Shown here: piece after piece, positions 9,327 to 17,590 of the stretch
Numbering within the stretch: the stretch's first letter is position 1
Layout of the letters: each line of letters begins with the position of its first letter
Program-made: the position numbers and the translations under genes
The notes under the pieces: generated by a model
The model's database searches: none
What the model was told of the DNA's origin: nothing
Seen by the model: only the letters and a program-made list of their open reading frames with translations
DNA from: Oceanococcus atlanticus
Lineage (GTDB): Bacteria > Pseudomonadota > Gammaproteobacteria > Nevskiales > Oceanococcaceae
Direction: 5' to 3'
Assembly (NCBI RefSeq): GCF_002088235.1
Contig: NZ_AQQV01000005.1
Span: 103,894 to 167,893, forward strand
DNA: 64,000 nt

Positions 9327-10670
9327 TCAGGCGGAATCCTCTTTGAGGCGCGCATAGCGATCCAGGGCCGCCTGGCGCGAGGTTTTGAGATCAATAATCG
9401 GTTCGGCGAGTGGCTGGCTCAGCCAGCGGTCGCGATAGCGCCGGTCGGGGTCGAAACGTTCGGCCTGAGTGTCCGGGTTGAATATGCGGAAGTAGGGGGC
9501 AGCGTCAGCCCCGCAGCCGGCGATCCATTGCCAGCCCAGCGTGTTGTTGGCCAGATCAGCATCGACCAGCGTGTCCCAGAACCAGGCCGCGCCGGCGCGC
9601 CAGTCTATGCCAAGGTTCTTGGTCAGCAGACTGCCCACGATCATGCGCACCCGGTTGTGCATCCAGCCGGTGGCCCACAGCTCGCGCATGCCGGCATCGA
9701 CCAGCTCGATGCCGGTCTGGCCGCGCTGCCAGGCTTTCAGGTCTGCTTCTGCCGCCTCGCCGCTGCGCCATTCAAACGCCTCGAATTTGGGGTTGAATTC
9801 GCGTTGCGGGGTATCGGCAAAGTGATACAGCAAATGATGGGCGAACTCGCGCCAGCCCAGCTCAGCGAGATATTTTTCGGCTGCCGGGGCGTCGGGGCCG
9901 AGGAGTGCGGCGCGAATCTGGCGCGGGCCGATTTCACCGAAATGCAGATGTGGCGACAGGCGTGAGGTGCCGGCGACGGCGGGCACATCCCGCGTGCTCG
10001 GGTAATCGGCAGCTGCGTGTTCGACAAAGTGATCGAGCTGGTCGAGCGCGCCGGCCTCGCCGGGCCGCCAGTGGGCGGCCAGCTTATCGCCCCACGGGTG
10101 CTGCGGGCGCAAGCCCAGTGCGTCGATACTCAGGCCTTCAATGTCCGCGCCGGGTGGCCAGCTGTCTGGCGGTTCGGCGATGTTGAATTCACCGGGCAGG
10201 GTGTTTTTGGCGGCTTTCCAGAACGGCGTGAACACCCGGTAAGGGCGGCCGGCGCCGGTTTCTATGGTCCAGGGTTCCAGCAGCAGCGCGGCATTGTGTG
10301 AGCGTGTGGTGTAACCGGCCTCGCTCAGGCGGGTTTTAATGTCGCGATCGCGGGCGATAATCGCCGGCTCGTAGAGGCGGTTCCAGCTCACCGCATCGGC
10401 GTTGAAGGCATCCGCGATCTGCTGCAGTTCTTGCAGGCTTGAGCCGTGGCGGATGATCAATCGGTGGCCGCGTTGTGCCAGTGATTCGCTCAGCGCGTGC
10501 AGCGCGTGGTGCAGCCACCAGCAGCTGGCCGCACCGGCGGCCCAGGGTGATTCTTCGTCGGGTGCGTGGATGTAGACCAGGCACAGGGCGTCGGCGTGCT
10601 GGCAGGCCCATTCCAGTGACGGGTTGTCGGTCAGGCGGAGGTCGCGGCGAAACCAGTGAATGATGCGCAT
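9327..10670 (-). CDS. phrB: deoxyribodipyrimidine photolyase
   Basis: This 447-residue protein has an N-terminal antenna-binding Rossmann-type domain (starting MRIIHWFRRDLRLTDNPSL) and a C-terminal FAD-binding helical domain. The latter includes TSRLSPHLHFGEIGPRQ, WREFAHHLLYH and the highly conserved run MHNRVRMIVGSLLTKNLGIDW. It would repair UV-made cyclobutane pyrimidine dimers using light. The sequence ending in the segment WQWIAGCGADAAPYFRIFNP is typical of class I CPD photolyases. It is divergent from the exonuclease III gene with a 59-base gap. A cryptochrome cannot be fully excluded by eye, but the bacterial photolyase signature is strong. Confidence 0.95.
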   Translation of the reverse strand: MRIIHWFRRDLRLTDNPSLEWACQHADALCLVYIHAPDEESPWAAGAASCWWLHHALHALSESLAQRGHRLIIRHGSSLQELQQIADAFNADAVSWNRLYEPAIIARDRDIKTRLSEAGYTTRSHNAALLLEPWTIETGAGRPYRVFTPFWKAAKNTLPGEFNIAEPPDSWPPGADIEGLSIDALGLRPQHPWGDKLAAHWRPGEAGALDQLDHFVEHAAADYPSTRDVPAVAGTSRLSPHLHFGEIGPRQIRAALLGPDAPAAEKYLAELGWREFAHHLLYHFADTPQREFNPKFEAFEWRSGEAAEADLKAWQRGQTGIELVDAGMRELWATGWMHNRVRMIVGSLLTKNLGIDWRAGAAWFWDTLVDADLANNTLGWQWIAGCGADAAPYFRIFNPDTQAERFDPDRRYRDRWLSQPLAEPIIDLKTSRQAALDRYARLKEDSA

Positions 10671-10729
10671 GGTCGGCAGTGTAGCGGTGGTATGGGTATC
10701 ATGCCTGCTGATTTGCCAACCGCTTGATC

Positions 10730-11509
10730 ATGCGCATCATCAGCCTGAATGCCAATGGCATTCGTTCTGCCGGCCGTAAGGGCTTTTTCGACTGGTTACC
10801 GCAACAGGATGCGGATGTCGTGTGCATTCAGGAAACCAAGGCGCAGGAGCATCAGCTCAAAGATGACGAGCTGTATTACCCCGCCGGTTACCACTGCGCC
10901 TACGAGGACGCGACCAGCAAAAAGGGCTACAGCGGCGTGGCGATTTACAGCCGGCGCGAGCCCGACGAGTGGGTGCGCGGGCTGGGCTTTGACGAGTTTG
11001 ATGTCGAGGGGCGCTATCTTGAGGCGCGTTACGGTGATCTGTCGGTCGCCTCGCTGTACCTGCCCTCAGGCTCCTCCGGTGATGAGCGTCAGCAGGCCAA
11101 GTTCCGCTTTCTCGACCTCTATTACCCCTACCTTCAGGCCTGCCTCGACAGCGGGCGCCGTTTCATCCTGTGTGGTGACTGGAATATTGCCCAGACCGAG
11201 CGCGACCTGAAGAATTGGAAGTCCAATCAGAAGAACTCCGGGTTTCTGCCCGAAGAGCGCGCCTGGATGACCCGGGTCAAGGACGAGCAGGGCTGGCTGG
11301 ATGCCTTCCGAGAGTTGCACCCCGAGGCGGAGGGTGAGGCCTATACCTGGTGGTCCAACCGTGGGCGCGCACGCGAGAACAACGTGGGCTGGCGCATCGA
11401 CTATCAGTTGGCCACGCCGCATTACAAAGATGCGATCAAGGCTGCCTGGGTCTACAAGGACGAGTTTTTCTCCGATCATGCCCCGCTGATCGTTGACTAT
11501 GACGACTGA
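10730..11509 (+). CDS. xth: exodeoxyribonuclease III
   Basis: This 259-residue protein belongs to the endonuclease/exonuclease/phosphatase family and should cut DNA at abasic sites and trim 3' ends. Active-site elements are intact: Asn7 (LNANGIRS), Glu35 (CIQETKAQ), GDWN in the middle, and the terminal SDHAPLIVDY. It is also close in sequence to Crc of pseudomonads (ERAW, DYQ, GRYL), but Crc has lost several catalytic residues that this protein keeps. The ATG at 10730 is preferred over a TTG six bases earlier. Its last 11 bases overlap the AmpG-like gene. Confidence 0.93.
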   Translation: MRIISLNANGIRSAGRKGFFDWLPQQDADVVCIQETKAQEHQLKDDELYYPAGYHCAYEDATSKKGYSGVAIYSRREPDEWVRGLGFDEFDVEGRYLEARYGDLSVASLYLPSGSSGDERQQAKFRFLDLYYPYLQACLDSGRRFILCGDWNIAQTERDLKNWKSNQKNSGFLPEERAWMTRVKDEQGWLDAFRELHPEAEGEAYTWWSNRGRARENNVGWRIDYQLATPHYKDAIKAAWVYKDEFFSDHAPLIVDYDD

Positions 11510-12836
11510 GGTCGCACCGCGGCGCAGCTGGCTCCAGGCCCTGGCCACCTATCGGCGGCCGCACATCTTCGCCATGTTGTGTCTGGGGTTTTCCGCCGGG
11601 CTGCCGTTCCTGCTTGTTTTCGCAACGCTGTCCGCCTGGCTTGCCCAGGTGGATGTGTCGCGCACCATGATCGGACTGTTCTCCTGGATCGGTATCACCT
11701 ACTCGATCAAGGTGTTCTGGGCGCCGGTGGTGGATCGCCTGCCGATTCCGCTGCTCACGCGCTGGCTGGGGCGGCGACGCAGTTGGATGTTGCTGGCCCA
11801 GTTCGGTGTGGCCACCGGCCTGCTCGGTTTGGCCACATCTGATCCCGGCGTGGCGCTGGAGCTGGTGGCGTGGCTGGCGCTGCTGGTGGCATTTTCCTCG
11901 GCAACCCAGGACATCGCAGTCGATGCCTGGCGTATCGAGGCGGCCCCGCGTGATGAGCAGGGTGCCATGGCGGCGGCGTATCAGATGGGCTACCGCATCG
12001 CCTTGCTGGTGGCTGGCGCTGGAGCCCTGTTCCTGGCGGCGGAATACAGCTGGATGGTGGCGTACACGGTGATGGCGGCCTGCATGGGTGTAGGGGTGCT
12101 GACCAGCCTGGTGATTCGCGAGCCGGCCGCGCAGGCCAGCGTGGCCTTGAACGAGCCGATGGATGGTTCCGCCCTGCAGCGCTTTGCGCGTTGGTTCTAC
12201 ACCGCTGTGGCTGGACCTTTCGTCGATTTCTTTGCCCGCAACGGGGTGCGCCTGGGGATTATCATTCTGGCCTTCATCGGCCTGTTCCGCGTGACCGACA
12301 TCACCATGGGGGTGATGGCCAATCCGTTCTATCTGGACATGGGCTACACACTCAAGGAAATTGCCGCCGTGGCCAAAGGTTTCGGCGTGCTGATGACCAT
12401 CTTCGGCACGATCGTGGGCGGTGTGGTGGTGGCGCGCATCGGGGCGGAGCGCTCGCTGGTGCTGGGTGGCATCTTCGTGATCCTGACCAATCTGAGCTTT
12501 GCTCTGCTGGCGGTGCTGCCGGATCCGGGGGTCGCCGGTTTGACCATGGTCATCAGCGCCGACAATTTCTCTGGTGGCTTTGCCGGCACAGCCTTCATCG
12601 CTTACCTGTCCGGTCTGACCAATGTGGCCTACACCGCGACCCAGTACGCTTTGTTCTCGTCACTGTTCACCTTGCCCGGTAAGTTGATCGCTGGGGGCTC
12701 GGGCTGGGTGGTCGACAGCTTCAGTTACCCGGTGTTTTTCCTCTACACCTCGGCGCTGGGGATTCCGGCCTTGCTGATTATCAGCTACCTGATTCGTCAC
12801 CCGCGGGTCAGCCCGCAGGGCGACGAGAAGGCCTGA
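11499..12836 (+). CDS. AmpG-like muropeptide MFS permease
   Basis: This 445-residue membrane protein has about 12 hydrophobic segments. The typical AmpG pattern is visible: FSAGLPFLLVFATLSAWL at residues 33-50, then ATQDIAVDAWRIE in the middle and TNVAYTATQYALFSSLF late. AmpG imports anhydro-muropeptides from the periplasm for cell-wall recycling. Length is a little below the E. coli protein. The start overlaps the exonuclease gene by 11 bases, so the two are probably co-transcribed. It converges with the DUF6763 gene with a single base between stops. Confidence 0.88.
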   Translation: MTTEVAPRRSWLQALATYRRPHIFAMLCLGFSAGLPFLLVFATLSAWLAQVDVSRTMIGLFSWIGITYSIKVFWAPVVDRLPIPLLTRWLGRRRSWMLLAQFGVATGLLGLATSDPGVALELVAWLALLVAFSSATQDIAVDAWRIEAAPRDEQGAMAAAYQMGYRIALLVAGAGALFLAAEYSWMVAYTVMAACMGVGVLTSLVIREPAAQASVALNEPMDGSALQRFARWFYTAVAGPFVDFFARNGVRLGIIILAFIGLFRVTDITMGVMANPFYLDMGYTLKEIAAVAKGFGVLMTIFGTIVGGVVVARIGAERSLVLGGIFVILTNLSFALLAVLPDPGVAGLTMVISADNFSGGFAGTAFIAYLSGLTNVAYTATQYALFSSLFTLPGKLIAGGSGWVVDSFSYPVFFLYTSALGIPALLIISYLIRHPRVSPQGDEKA

Positions 12837-12837
12837 G

Positions 12838-13143
12838 TCAGCGCCAGTCCAGTTGGTCTAGCGGGTTGAGACGGTCACCAGGCTGGTTGGTGTCGAAGTC
12901 CATGCTCAAATCGCCGTAGTCACCGCGGTTCAGATCGAGTGCGCCAGCAGCATCATTGGGGGCGCTGGTCGGCTGTGCCGCCAGTTCCAGCCAGCTGTCA
13001 AAATCGAGTTCCTCGATGGCGCCGTCGTAGTACTGAATTTCGATGCTTTCGGATTCCAGATCCAGGGCTACAACCTCGAAACTTGCGCCGCCGGGGATGC
13101 GGTACCAGCTGCCGATCTCGATGCCTTCGAACACGCCGATCAT
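12838..13143 (-). CDS. small acidic protein, DUF6763-like
   Basis: This 101-residue acidic protein has an N-terminal beta-rich module (VFEGIEIGSWYRIPGGASFE through EIQYYDGAIEELDFDSW) resembling DUF6763, and an Asp/Asn-rich tail. No function is known. The start at 13143 is set by a strong GGAG six bases ahead, which rules out an ATG seven codons earlier. It is transcribed alone from a good promoter at 13230-13259, through a leader that can fold into a long stem. Confidence 0.8.
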   Translation of the reverse strand: MIGVFEGIEIGSWYRIPGGASFEVVALDLESESIEIQYYDGAIEELDFDSWLELAAQPTSAPNDAAGALDLNRGDYGDLSMDFDTNQPGDRLNPLDQLDWR

Positions 13144-13173
13144 ATCGTCTCCTTCCGCTTTCACGGGATCTGC

Positions 13174-13221
13174 GATCGGTCCGTCTGTGCCCGACCCTGC
13201 GCCGAGGCAGGCGGGCCGATC
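13174..13221 (-). promoter_or_regulatory. structured 5' leader of the DUF6763 gene
   Basis: The arms 13174-13183 and 13212-13221 are ten-base inverted repeats with one mismatch. A second stem (13196-13200 with 13207-13211) nests inside. The element lies between the promoter and the ribosome binding site, ending about 30 bases before the start codon. It could be a cis-acting regulatory RNA fold. It does not resemble a riboswitch I recognise. Confidence 0.4.
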
Positions 13222-13229
13222 CGTGGCCC

Positions 13230-13259
13230 TTTATAGGCCGCAAAAATGGCCTGTTTCAA
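13230..13259 (-). promoter_or_regulatory. sigma-70 promoter of the DUF6763 gene
   Basis: On the minus strand TTGAAA (13254-13259) and TATAAA (13230-13235) are separated by 18 bases, each matching consensus at 5/6 positions. Transcription would begin about 80 bases before the start codon. Confidence 0.65.
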
Positions 13260-13490
13260 GCCGTAACTACAAGTGCATGAATCCAGGTGAAAATTTTGTG
13301 AACCTGCAGGATTCGACTGCGCTGTGTGAGCTAGGTTTCTGATTTTTCGATGATTATTTATTTCTCTCGCGCGCAGACGAATAGCCCGGCGCTATGGCGT
13401 CGGCTGTCTAAGCCACTGGATTGACGACGGTTTCGCCGTTCGTCGATTTGTTGCCGCCGTGCTGCTTGGTTGGCGTCGTTTGCGCGTCGT

Positions 13491-14525
13491 TCAGGGGGCC
13501 GGATTGGGCTGGCTGCAGTGCACCGCTTCTATGGCGTTAAGCACGTCGTCCGTGAGCTCAAGAGAGACCGAGGCGATGTTGCTGCGCAGTTGCGTCATGC
13601 TGGTGGCGCCAATCAGGTTGCTGGCCGTGAACGGGCGCGCGTTGATGTAGGCCAACGCCATCTGCGCCGGGTCCAGCCCCGCATCGCGGGCAATCTCAAC
13701 ATAAGCGCGTGTGGCCGCGATGGATTCGGGGTTGGTATAGCGCCCGAAGCGGGGGAACAGGGTGATGCGTGCGTCGGCTGGCGTAGCATCCAGGTATTTG
13801 CCGGAGAGCACCCCAAAGCCCAGCGGTGAATAGGCCAGCAAGCCCACCGCTTCGCGGTCGGCAAACTCGGCCAGGCCGATCTCGTAACTGCGGTTGAGCA
13901 GGCTGTAAGGGTTCTGGATGCTGGCGATACGGGGTTTGTTGTTGTCGCGCGCCAGGCGCAGGTACTCGGCCACGCCCCAGGGGGTTTCGTTGGAGACTCC
14001 GATGTGGCGGACCTTGCCTGCTTTGACCAGGCTGTCCAGCGCATCCAGGGTCTCCTCGATGGGAACGCTGTTGTCGGTGGTGGGCGCGGTGTATCCGAGC
14101 TTGCCAAAGAAGTTGGTTTCCCGGTCCGGCCAGTGCACCTGATAGAGGTCGATCACATCGGTTTGCAGGCGGCGCAGGCTGTCATCGCAGGCGGCCAGCA
14201 CGCTGGCCCGGTCAAGCGTCGGGCCGCCGCGGACCCAGGGCAGCCAGTCGGCGCGACCCAGCACCTTGGTGGCGAGGATGACGTCGTCCCTTTTGCCGCG
14301 GGCTTTGAGCCAGTTGCCGAGGATGCGTTCGGTAGCACCCTGGGTTTCGGCCTTGGGCGGCACCGGATACATCTCGGCGGCATCGATGAAGTTGATGCCC
14401 TGATCAATCGCGTAGTCGAGCTGCTCGAAGGCTTGGTCCTGGGTGTTCTGTTCGCCCCAGGTCATGGTGCCCAGGCCGATCAGGCTCACATCAAGGCCGG
14501 TGCGGCCCAGCGGACGGTATTTCAA
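13491..14525 (-). CDS. tas: Tas-like NADP(H)-dependent aldo-keto reductase
   Basis: This 344-residue TIM-barrel oxidoreductase is close to E. coli Tas over the whole length (shared GLGTMTWGEQN, VAEMYPVPP-like, YQVHWPDRETN, HIGVSNETPWGV and NPYSLLNRSYE). The catalytic tetrad is visible as Asp48, Tyr53, Lys87 and His131. Its physiological substrate is unknown. Tas was named from a genetic screen on tyrosine auxotrophy in starved cells. The likely start is TTG at 14525, which overlaps the phosphoribulokinase stop (TTGA), and the N-terminus then aligns with Tas. It is the last gene of the thiS-thiG-trmB-prk-tas chain. Confidence 0.88.
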   Translation of the reverse strand: MKYRPLGRTGLDVSLIGLGTMTWGEQNTQDQAFEQLDYAIDQGINFIDAAEMYPVPPKAETQGATERILGNWLKARGKRDDVILATKVLGRADWLPWVRGGPTLDRASVLAACDDSLRRLQTDVIDLYQVHWPDRETNFFGKLGYTAPTTDNSVPIEETLDALDSLVKAGKVRHIGVSNETPWGVAEYLRLARDNNKPRIASIQNPYSLLNRSYEIGLAEFADREAVGLLAYSPLGFGVLSGKYLDATPADARITLFPRFGRYTNPESIAATRAYVEIARDAGLDPAQMALAYINARPFTASNLIGATSMTQLRSNIASVSLELTDDVLNAIEAVHCSQPNPAP

Positions 14526-15415
14526 GAGGCGTTTCCTTGGACCAGCTCGCGGCGTTTGCGCGCCATGTCTTCGATGATGGGGCGCAGAATGATTTCCATG
14601 GCCAGCGCGGCCTTGGCGCCCGGCACCACCAGCGTATTGGGCCGCGACATGAACGAGCCGTGGATCATCGACAGCGCGTACGGGAAGTCGATTTTCAGGC
14701 GCGCCGGGCGGGCTACGCGTACCACCGTCAGACTTTCATCCGGCGAGGGGATTTCCGGCGCGGCAAAGGGGTTTGAGGTGTCGACCAGCGGCACACGCTG
14801 GAAATTGATGTGCGTGCGCGAGAACTGAGGGGTGATGTAGTTCACGTAATCCGGCATGCGCCGCAAAATGGTTTTGGTGATGTCTTCCGGGGTGTGGCCG
14901 CGCTCTTCGATGTCGCGGCGGATTTTCTGCGTCCACTCCAGATTGATGGTCGGTGTCATGCCGATCAGCAGGTCGACATGCTGGGCCACATCGACTTCTT
15001 CGGTCACCGCACCGCCGTGCAGGCCTTCGTAAAACAGAAAATCGGTGTCGTCAGGCAGGTCGCGCCATTCGGTGAAAGTGCCGACTGGCTGATTGTGAAC
15101 CTTGGCTTCGTCCTCGGTGTGCAGATACTTGCGGTGAAAACCGGTACCGGTTTCGGCGTACTGCCTGAACAGCTCTTCCAGCTTGTCGAGGTGATTGGCC
15201 CCGGGGCCGAAGTGGCTGAAATTCTCACCGCGAATCTTGGCCCGCTGAATACCGGCGAGCATCTGCTCGCGGTCGTAGGAATGAAAGCTGTCACCTTCGA
15301 TATACGCCGGCTTTTGATGCAGAACCCGGAAGATCTGCTCAAACGCTCGCCGCGCAGTGCTGGTGCCTGCGCCTGACGAACCGGTGACGGCGATGATGGG
15401 GTGACGCTGCGACAT
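14522..15415 (-). CDS. phosphoribulokinase family protein (PrkB-like)
   Basis: This 297-residue P-loop kinase has GSSGAGTST at 12-20, then EGDSFHSYDR, FGPGANHLDKLEELF, FYEGLHGG, and PQFSRTHINFQRVPLVDTSN. It matches the proteobacterial class I phosphoribulokinase family, which phosphorylates ribulose 5-phosphate in the Calvin cycle. E. coli, which is not autotrophic, has a very similar protein (PrkB) of unproven function, and this gene resembles it. No RuBisCO or cbb gene lies in the window. It is one base after trmB and overlaps tas, so it is part of one transcript. Confidence 0.87.
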   Translation of the reverse strand: MSQRHPIIAVTGSSGAGTSTARRAFEQIFRVLHQKPAYIEGDSFHSYDREQMLAGIQRAKIRGENFSHFGPGANHLDKLEELFRQYAETGTGFHRKYLHTEDEAKVHNQPVGTFTEWRDLPDDTDFLFYEGLHGGAVTEEVDVAQHVDLLIGMTPTINLEWTQKIRRDIEERGHTPEDITKTILRRMPDYVNYITPQFSRTHINFQRVPLVDTSNPFAAPEIPSPDESLTVVRVARPARLKIDFPYALSMIHGSFMSRPNTLVVPGAKAALAMEIILRPIIEDMARKRRELVQGNAS

Positions 15416-15416
15416 T

Positions 15417-16109
15417 TTACCTTCGGGAGAAAGCCAGATCGTGGATTGTATGCCCCAAGCGGTGGGCGCGTCGCTCGAAGCGGGTCACGATACGCTCAGC
15501 GCGCGGCGCAAACTGTGCATCACCATGGCAGTTTTCAAATGCCGGGTGGGCGCTGAGGACCTCCATCATCTGCTCGGCGTAGTTGTCCCAGTCCGTGGCC
15601 AGGGCGAGGACTGCACCGGGCTTCATCACGCGGGCGATTTTGTCCAGCGCATCCGGGCGCACGATGCGGCGCTTGTGGTGGCGTTTTTTCGGCCATGGGT
15701 CGGGAAAGAACACCTGCACGCGATCAATGCTCGCCTGTGGCAGGGCCTGATCCAGGAACAACAGTGCATCGCTGCTGCTGACCCTGACATTGCTCAGTTT
15801 GTCGGCCTCAACCGCCTGCAGCAGGTAGCCAACCCCGGGGCGGTGCACCTCCAGGCCGATGAAATCCTGATCGCGGTGCTTGCCTGCCTGTGCAGCCAGG
15901 CTTTCACCATTGCCGAAGCCGATTTCCAGCACGCGCGGGGCCTCGCGGCCGAACACCTCGCCCGGGGCGCGGCCATCTTCGGGGTAGGTGAATTGCGGCA
16001 GCAGCTCGCTGAGCGCGCGCTTCTGGCCATCGGTCAGGCGGCCTTCGCGGCGCACATAGGTGCGCGGCGGGCCGGGCTGGTGGACCGGTTTGTCAGCGAA
16101 TACGCTCAT
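15417..16109 (-). CDS. trmB: tRNA (guanine-N7-)-methyltransferase
   Basis: This 230-residue SAM-dependent enzyme makes m7G46 in the variable loop of tRNAs. The SAM motif LEIGFGNGES lies at 61-70 and the family hallmark PDPWPKKRHHKRR at 136-148. The TDW segment near the C-terminus is also present. Length is normal. The ATG at 16109 shares one base with the thiG stop. In many gammaproteobacteria trmB follows thiG, so the context supports the call. Confidence 0.97.
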   Translation of the reverse strand: MSVFADKPVHQPGPPRTYVRREGRLTDGQKRALSELLPQFTYPEDGRAPGEVFGREAPRVLEIGFGNGESLAAQAGKHRDQDFIGLEVHRPGVGYLLQAVEADKLSNVRVSSSDALLFLDQALPQASIDRVQVFFPDPWPKKRHHKRRIVRPDALDKIARVMKPGAVLALATDWDNYAEQMMEVLSAHPAFENCHGDAQFAPRAERIVTRFERRAHRLGHTIHDLAFSRR

Positions 16110-16891
16110 CAGTCAATCAGGCCGCTTAAGGGCGATGAGGCCGAGGCGAAACGGCGCCGCGGCATGCGTCCGGCGAGAAATGCGTGGCGCCCGGCGATGA
16201 TGCCGTGTTTCATCGCCTGAGCCATGAGGATCGGGTCCTTGGCTTCGGCGATGGCGGTGTTCATCAGCACACCGTCGCAGCCCAGCTCCATCGCCAGTGC
16301 GGCATCTGATGCGGTGCCGACCCCGGCATCGACCAGAATCGGTACATTGGCGTTCTCGATGATGGTCAGAATGTTGTACTTGTTCTGAATGCCCAGCCCG
16401 GAGCCGATCGGTGCGGCCAGCGGCATGACTGCGACGCAACCCATCTCTTCCAGGCGCTTGGCAATGATCGGGTCGTCGCTGGTATAGACCATCACCTCAA
16501 AACCGTCCTTGACCAGAATCTCGGCGGCTTCCAGCGTGGCGGGCACATCCGGGTACAGGGTTTTCTGATCGCCCAGCACTTCCAGCTTGACCAGGCGGTG
16601 GTCATCCAGCAGTTCACGCGCCAGGCGGCACGTGCGCACGGCATCTTCGGTGGTGTAGCAGCCAGCCGTGTTGGGCAGGATGGTGTACTGCTCGGGCGGG
16701 ATCACATCCAGCAGATTGGGCTCATCCGGATTCTGGCCCAGGTTGGTACGCCGCAAGGCGACGGTGACGATCTCGGCGCCGCTGGCGGCAATGGCCCGGC
16801 CGGTTTCGTCAAAGTCCTTGTATTTTCCGGTTCCGACCAGCAGGCGCGAGGCGTACTGCCGGCCGGCGATGGTGAGCGTGTCCTGACTCAT
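16109..16891 (-). CDS. thiG: thiazole synthase
   Basis: This 260-residue TIM-barrel enzyme builds the thiazole phosphate of thiamine from deoxyxylulose 5-phosphate, dehydroglycine and sulfur carried by ThiS thiocarboxylate. The Schiff-base lysine is Lys102 in [16 protein letters not shown] (17-24), [12 protein letters not shown] and [18 protein letters not shown] are family motifs. It lies 26 bases after thiS. The other thiamine genes (thiC, thiE, thiD, thiO/thiH) are not in view. It is translationally linked to trmB. Confidence 0.97.
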   Translation of the reverse strand: MSQDTLTIAGRQYASRLLVGTGKYKDFDETGRAIAASGAEIVTVALRRTNLGQNPDEPNLLDVIPPEQYTILPNTAGCYTTEDAVRTCRLARELLDDHRLVKLEVLGDQKTLYPDVPATLEAAEILVKDGFEVMVYTSDDPIIAKRLEEMGCVAVMPLAAPIGSGLGIQNKYNILTIIENANVPILVDAGVGTASDAALAMELGCDGVLMNTAIAEAKDPILMAQAMKHGIIAGRHAFLAGRMPRRRFASASSPLSGLID

Positions 16892-16917
16892 GTTGTCCTA
16901 ATCTTTGATGTGTGGCC

Positions 16918-17130
16918 TCAGCCGCCGCCGATGGCCTGAATGATCTCGATCCGGTCACCCGCGACCAGCGCGTGCTGCGCATGGCGGGCCCGCGGAATGA
17001 TGTCCTGGTTGACCTCCACGGCGATGCGCTTGCCGCTCAATCCGAGCTTTTCGATCAGGCTGGCCAAGGTTTCGCCATCCTGCCAGGGCTGCGGATCGCC
17101 GTTGACCACGATGTGCGGAGTGTGACTCAT
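16918..17130 (-). CDS. thiS: sulfur carrier protein ThiS
   Basis: This 70-residue ubiquitin-like protein ends in GGG, with the terminal glycine carboxylate being the site that is adenylated and turned into a thiocarboxylate for thiazole formation. VVNGDPQPW near the start and the RHAQHALVAGDRIEIIQAIGGG-type C-terminus are typical. The ATG at 17130 follows AGAGGTG. It opens the thiS-thiG-trmB-prk-tas chain. Confidence 0.93.
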   Translation of the reverse strand: MSHTPHIVVNGDPQPWQDGETLASLIEKLGLSGKRIAVEVNQDIIPRARHAQHALVAGDRIEIIQAIGGG

Positions 17131-17164
17131 GACACCTCTGGAGATTGCAGAAGACAGCAAGCGA

Positions 17165-17187
17165 GCGCACCGGCGCCACCGGTGTGC
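17165..17187 (-). promoter_or_regulatory. GC-rich hairpin in the thiS leader
   Basis: Nine-base arms (17165-17173 and 17179-17187, one mismatch) with a five-base loop lie 35 bases upstream of thiS. A -10-like TAGAAT lies further upstream near 17204-17209 on the minus strand. The leader lacks the conserved CUGAGA and the downstream core of a TPP riboswitch. Confidence 0.35.
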
Positions 17188-17279
17188 CGCGTGTGAACCC
17201 ATCATTCTAACCAATCGGCTGGCGTGCTTCGTGGGCCACACGCTGTTGCCGCGAATTTTGAGCTAAACTTCGCGTCGAT

Positions 17280-17353
17280 GCGGGTGTAGTTCAATGGTAG
17301 AACGGAAGCTTCCCAAGCTTTTAATGTGGGTTCGATTCCCATCACCCGCTCCA
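17280..17353 (+). tRNA. tRNA-Gly (anticodon CCC)
   Basis: A full cloverleaf of 74 bases is visible with an encoded CCA end. The acceptor GCGGGTG pairs with CACCCGC, the discriminator is T, the T arm contains GGTTCGATTCC, and the anticodon loop TTCCCAA gives CCC. It is very close to E. coli tRNA-Gly(CCC), which reads GGG codons. Confidence 0.96.
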
Positions 17354-17590
17354 TCTATCTTGGCGTTGGTGCCGCGTGCAGGGTTGCTCCGGGCATCCTG
17401 CCCTGCGTTCTTCGGACTCGTACCTGCCGCTGCCCTGTGCTTCGGCCCACGGCCGCCAGCGCTGGCAATGAATAAAGTGCTGGGCACTGTCATCGCGGGG
17501 CGTCGCGCCCTCCGGTAAGCTGTTGGTCTGAACTCAACCAGCCCTGACGGGTCGATGAGTTCCGTTCCATTTGCGCTGCTGGGATTGTGC

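Larger units (their letters stand above)
13144..13490. other. 347-base intergenic region
   Basis: No gene is seen here. The left third holds the promoter and structured leader of the DUF6763 gene (see separate entries). The right part (13260-13490) carries an imperfect GC hairpin near 13423-13447 that could help end a transcript from either side, but it has no T run. No tRNA-like or protein-coding signal with a start signal and family resemblance was found. Confidence 0.6.

Noticed and set aside
14522..15415. The phosphoribulokinase gene as evidence for autotrophy
   Set aside because: No RuBisCO or other cbb gene is in view, and E. coli holds a similar gene without CO2 fixation.
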